NCBI GenBank assembly: GCA_009885445.1
Contig: VFKQ01000069.1
Span: forward strand, 1-9,890
Reading direction: 5' to 3'
DNA: 9,890 bases
Source of the DNA: Anaerolineaceae bacterium
GTDB lineage: Bacteria; Chloroflexota; Anaerolineae; Anaerolineales; Villigracilaceae
Shown: positions 7,233 to 9,890 of the stretch, piece after piece
Layout of the letters: every line of letters begins with the position of its first letter
Numbering within the stretch: position 1 is the first letter of the stretch
Notes under the pieces: generated by a model
Told to the model about the DNA's origin: nothing
The model's database searches: none
Seen by the model: the letters and a program-made list of their open reading frames with translations, nothing else
Position numbers and translations under genes: made by a program

Positions 7233-7973
7233 CTAATCGTATCTCACCACGCGGAATTTTTCCTCGTAGCGCGGATTCTCGTCGGTGCTGTCTGTGGTGC
7301 GGCGGGTGCGCATGCGTTTGACGAGTTCTTCGGGGTCGCCGACTTGGGTCTTGTGATGCGTAAGGGCTTGCATTTTTACTTCCCATGTGGCGGTTACGTC
7401 CATGATGGTGTTGGGACTTGAAGTGAGTGAGCACCAAATCTCATTGGGCATGTGCGGCGCGAAACCCTCGATGAGCAATTCGGGGAAGAACACGGGACTG
7501 CCCGCGGCGGGGAAGACGGCGTCGAGTACCACTTGTCCGCAGGCGCGATGGTCGGGGTGGTTGAGGCCGTAGGTGGCGAATAAATTTTGCGGGTCGCAGG
7601 TGACGAGGATGTCGGGTTTGTGTTCGCGGATGACGCGTGTAACTTGTCGGCGCAGAGTCAGGTCTGGGACGAGGTACCCGTCCTCCAGGTCCAGAAAATG
7701 AACCGAGTGGGCGCCGATAACGGCTGAGGCGGCGCGCTGTTCGTCGTGTCGAATCGCACAGAGTTGGTCGGGCGTGAATTTATCCGGCGTGGTTTCGTCG
7801 TTGAAGCCTTTGTCGCCGCAGGTGAGCAGGACGACGGTGATTTCGTGGCCGGCGCGCGCCCACATGGCGAGCGTGCCGCCGCAGAAGAATTCAGGGTCGT
7901 CTGGGTGAGGGAGGATAACCAGGATTTTTTTGGGCGTATCCCAAACGCCGAAGGGGGCTGGAGTGTCTGTCAT
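7233..7973 (-). CDS. PIG-L / LmbE family zinc-dependent deacetylase
   Basis: The family removes acetyl groups from N-acetyl sugars and related amides; members include MshB and BshB (thiol biosynthesis) and eukaryotic PIG-L. The protein has 246 residues with no signal peptide. The first motif PHPDDPEFFCGGT (22-34) gives H23, the general base D25 and metal ligand D26. The third ligand is H142 in LNHPDHR (137-143). VVLLTCGDKG (47-56) and RHDEQRAASAVIGA (75-88) are also usual in the family. H206-H207 in LTHHKTQV (204-211) fits the C-terminal HxxQ region. The start is the only reasonable ATG, although no clear Shine-Dalgarno precedes it; a perfect hairpin ends 12 bases upstream. It lies between ricT and the broken MBL-fold gene. 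No thiol-biosynthesis partner (glycosyltransferase or ligase) is in the window, so the substrate is open. Confidence 0.95.
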   Translation of the reverse strand: MTDTPAPFGVWDTPKKILVILPHPDDPEFFCGGTLAMWARAGHEITVVLLTCGDKGFNDETTPDKFTPDQLCAIRHDEQRAASAVIGAHSVHFLDLEDGYLVPDLTLRRQVTRVIREHKPDILVTCDPQNLFATYGLNHPDHRACGQVVLDAVFPAAGSPVFFPELLIEGFAPHMPNEIWCSLTSSPNTIMDVTATWEVKMQALTHHKTQVGDPEELVKRMRTRRTTDSTDENPRYEEKFRVVRYD

Positions 7974-7985
7974 GATATGGAATAA

Positions 7986-8023
7986 GAAATACGCAGTACC
8001 GCGCGTTATGTACTGCGTATTTC
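7986..8023. repeat. Perfect 14-bp inverted repeat between ricT and the PIG-L gene
   Basis: GAAATACGCAGTAC (7986-7999) is perfectly complementary to GTACTGCGTATTTC (8010-8023) with a 10-base loop. On the minus strand it begins seven bases past the ricT stop and is followed by TTATTCC, only a partial T run. It could work as a weak terminator or mRNA-end stabiliser for ricT, or be another dispersed palindrome. Confidence 0.85.
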
Positions 8024-8030
8024 GGGAGGG

Positions 8031-8963
8031 TTAATTTTTCTTTTCGGCGCGGGCTTTTCCGCAGGTACAGCCGCCGCCTTCGTGACGGTCGCACGGGGCT
8101 TGCGCCTTGCGACGCAGGGCTTCGAGTTCATCCCAGGGCTGGAGTTCTTCGCGGTCGAAGGCCACGGGATAGTTGCGTTCACCGGGTTCGCTGTCGAGCA
8201 GAACCATGACGGTGTTGCTCATCGGCATGATGTCGGTCACTTTGCCTTCGCCTTTGGGGGTGATGACGCGCTTGTTGCGCTTGGGCAGTTCTTTGCGCGC
8301 GGCCACGTATTGCTCGTATTCGTAAACGAGGCAACAGCGCAGACGTCCGCACATGCCGGTGATTTCGGTGGGCGTGAGCGAGATGCCTTGTTCTTTGGCC
8401 ATCTTGATCGAGATGGGGCTGAACTCGGTCAGGAATTGCGAACAGCAACGATTCTCAAGTCCGCAGGCGCCCATGCCGCCGAGCAGTTTGGCCACATCGC
8501 GCGGACCGATCTGACGCAACTCGATTGCGGGCGCGGGGAATAGTTTTTGCATGTCGCGCTTGAGACTCTTGAGTTCCACTCTCTCTTCGCTTTCGGTGCT
8601 GAAGAGGAAAGCCAGCCGCGTGCCGTCATAGTTATATTCGGCGGCGACGATTTTGACGCCTTCGAGTTTGAGTTCGGAGGAGCGCGCGCGACATTCGATC
8701 ATGGCTTCGGTCTGTTTGGATTGCCAGGATTGTTTGAGCAGAAGATCGCGCGGGGAGGCACGGCGCTCAATGCGCCTCCACCCGCCGTCGTCGGGGGTTG
8801 GAGGCGTTTCCTTAAGTAGAATCGCCACCTCGCCGAGATTCTTTCCTCGGGACGTGTCCACGATCACATGCTCGCCGACTTTGACGTCACTGACGGCGGT
8901 GCCGTCGAAGTGATAAATTTTTCCAATTTTGGTAAATCGTACACCGATGATGGGAGGTTTCAT
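8031..8963 (-). CDS. ricT: RicT / YaaT family (PSP1 domain) regulatory iron-sulfur protein
   Basis: The product has 310 residues and belongs to the PSP1/YaaT family. In Bacillus subtilis, RicT (YaaT) forms a complex with RicA and RicF that binds [4Fe-4S] clusters and assists RNase Y in mRNA maturation. The hallmark cysteine blocks are present: MGACGLENRCCSQFL (164-178; C167, C173, C174) and SLTPTEITGMCGRLRCCLVY (195-214; C205, C210, C211). The N-terminal part (IGVRFTKIGKIYHFD, 6-20) and the PSP1 core (about 75-160) also fit. The C-terminus has an additional cluster, CDRHEGGGCTCGK (291-303; C291, C299, C301). ATG 8963 is chosen because family similarity begins there and a TATAAT box sits seven bases upstream, implying a leaderless mRNA; the open frame further upstream would precede the promoter. 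ricA and ricF are not in the window. Confidence 0.93.
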   Translation of the reverse strand: MKPPIIGVRFTKIGKIYHFDGTAVSDVKVGEHVIVDTSRGKNLGEVAILLKETPPTPDDGGWRRIERRASPRDLLLKQSWQSKQTEAMIECRARSSELKLEGVKIVAAEYNYDGTRLAFLFSTESEERVELKSLKRDMQKLFPAPAIELRQIGPRDVAKLLGGMGACGLENRCCSQFLTEFSPISIKMAKEQGISLTPTEITGMCGRLRCCLVYEYEQYVAARKELPKRNKRVITPKGEGKVTDIMPMSNTVMVLLDSEPGERNYPVAFDREELQPWDELEALRRKAQAPCDRHEGGGCTCGKARAEKKN

Positions 8964-8970
8964 AGCGGCT

Positions 8971-8976
8971 ATTATA
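8971..8976 (-). promoter_or_regulatory. -10 box for a leaderless ricT transcript
   Basis: Read on the minus strand, a perfect TATAAT lies seven bases before the ricT ATG, placing the predicted transcription start at or next to the A of the start codon. The -35 position at 17-base spacing is CCCCCA, so no good -35 box is seen. Confidence 0.55.
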
Positions 8977-9007
8977 CCGTAGCGATTCTTCCATGGGGGT
9001 TGGCGTT

Positions 9008-9032
9008 TTGACAAGGGCGACGGTGCTATAAT
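9008..9032 (+). promoter_or_regulatory. Candidate promoter for the binding-protein gene (unusual spacing)
   Basis: TTGACA (9008-9013) and TATAAT (9027-9032) are perfect consensus boxes, but the spacer is only 13 bases instead of about 17. The -10 box alone is plausible. Transcription would start near 9039, leaving a leader of about 113 bases before the ATG at 9153. I saw no riboswitch structure I could name in that leader. Confidence 0.45.
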
Positions 9033-9152
9033 CTGCGATGTTGAGATAAAAATCATTCGCTGTGATTGTGGAAGGAGGTTCTTTTTAGGAAAATCTTCCC
9101 GCTCGTGTTCTCGTAAATGCCTTTACATTATCTGACTATCAAAGGAGAGAAT

Positions 9153-9890
9153 ATGAATCGCAACCGTTTTGCACGCAGGATCCTAACCAACCTGCTACTT
9201 GTTAGTATGTTTTTACTTTCGGCCTGTGGACCCAAAAAAGTGACCGGCTCGCTGACTGTGCTCGACTGGGCTGGATATGACGCTGTGGATTTTTGGGTGG
9301 ACTTTGCAACCGCGTATCCCGATGTAACTGTCAACTTTGAAATTGGCTCGTCTGATGCTGACATCTATGCCAAAATGAAAGCTGGCGATCAGGCTGACAT
9401 CTTCCATCCCTACACGGGCTGGTTGCAATTTTATGTGGACGAAGGACTCGTGGAAGAAATTGACACCAGTAAGTTGACCAACTGGGATAAGGTTCCCGAA
9501 GAGTTTAAAAAACTTGGCCAAATTAACGGCAAGCAATACTTCATCCCGTGGGATTGGGGCTTTAGTTCAATCCTCTATCGCACAGACAAGATTCCCGAAG
9601 GCGTCGACTCATGGTCCGCGTTGATGGACCCGGCCTACGCGGGTCACGTTTCGATGTGGGACGATGGGCCTGGCGCTGTGACTGTCTCCTCTTATATTCA
9701 CGGTTATGACGAGACCGCCGTCACCGCCGATCAACTCGCGGCCATCAAAGCCGAATGGATTGCGCAACGCGACACCAATCTTTTCTATTGGGCGGGCGAA
9801 CCTGAATTGACCGAAGCCATGGCCAACGGAGATGTGTGGGCCGCGTATGCCTGGCAGGGCGCTTATGCCACCTTGCTCGGTCAAGGTGTG
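9153..9890 (+). CDS. PotD-like ABC transporter substrate-binding lipoprotein (3' end outside window)
   Basis: This is the extracytoplasmic solute-binding protein of an ABC importer; 246 residues are seen and the frame is open at the window edge. The N-terminus has RR, a hydrophobic stretch and the lipobox LSAC (22-25), so C25 should be lipid-anchored. The mature part fits the spermidine/putrescine-binding family (SBP_bac_8): GSLTVLDWAGYD (32-43), the KMKAGDQADIFHPYTGW (74-90) strand-helix, EGLVEEID (97-104), GKQYFIPWDWGFSSILYRTD (126-145) and WSALMDPAYAGHVSMWDD (154-171). Polyamine is therefore the likely substrate class, but related members bind other compounds and this cannot be settled here. 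AAGGAGA (9142-9148) lies four bases before this ATG; an in-frame ATG at 9117 has no such site. Permease and ATPase genes probably follow beyond the edge. It diverges from ricT with a 189-base gap holding promoters for both. Confidence 0.92.
   Translation, partial: MNRNRFARRILTNLLLVSMFLLSACGPKKVTGSLTVLDWAGYDAVDFWVDFATAYPDVTVNFEIGSSDADIYAKMKAGDQADIFHPYTGWLQFYVDEGLVEEIDTSKLTNWDKVPEEFKKLGQINGKQYFIPWDWGFSSILYRTDKIPEGVDSWSALMDPAYAGHVSMWDDGPGAVTVSSYIHGYDETAVTADQLAAIKAEWIAQRDTNLFYWAGEPELTEAMANGDVWAAYAWQGAYATLLGQGV

Noticed and set aside
8964..9056. 31-residue N-terminal extension of RicT
   Set aside because: It would begin upstream of the TATAAT box and run across the divergent intergenic region; family similarity starts at the ATG at 8963.
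9117..9152. Earlier in-frame ATG for the binding protein
   Set aside because: It lacks a ribosome site and would put 12 extra residues before a normal lipoprotein signal; AAGGAGA favours 9153.

Overview
This 9.9 kb window looks like an ordinary chromosomal stretch of a moderately GC-rich bacterium. My best guess is Chloroflexota, close to Anaerolineae. That is an inference from gene content (a RicT/PSP1 protein, a CcbP-type protein, many PIG-L and metallo-hydrolase genes), near-leaderless genes behind TATAAT boxes, and intergenic gaps full of short palindromic repeats. No rRNA, tRNA, CRISPR array or transposase gene was seen.

Layout. At the left edge, the 3' end of an unidentified plus-strand gene overlaps a gene for an eight-helix membrane protein (106-924). 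That gene overlaps pyruvate kinase (921-2366) by an ATGA junction, so the three probably form one translationally coupled operon. Pyruvate kinase converges with a DMT/EamA transporter (minus, 2372-3283), and a strong intrinsic terminator for the pyk transcript lies inside the transporter's 3' coding end. Upstream of the transporter, on the same strand, is a small CcbP-like gene (3349-3720). A repeat-filled gap then leads to a plus-strand DUF2726-like/zinc-ribbon gene (3950-4549), which has a clear promoter, almost no leader, and a textbook terminator.

From 4627 to 8963 everything is on the minus strand. In transcription order the genes are ricT (8031-8963), a PIG-L/LmbE deacetylase (7233-7973), a frameshifted metallo-beta-lactamase-fold hydrolase (6494-7086), an M20D amidohydrolase (5168-6361) and a small exported protein (4627-5163). 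Three consecutive members are metal-dependent hydrolase families. The gaps before the last three enzyme genes carry hairpins or repeat elements, so a single operon is not certain. Diverging from ricT, the window ends inside a lipoprotein gene for a PotD-like ABC-transporter binding protein (9153 to the edge).

The genes are mostly core metabolism and transport. The most notable points are the regulatory and structural ones: a terminator embedded in a convergent gene, an apparently leaderless ricT, the different hairpin or repeat elements in the gaps, the frameshift in the hydrolase, a variant DUF2726-like site, and a cysteine-rich tail on RicT. I did not find a convincing new multi-gene system.
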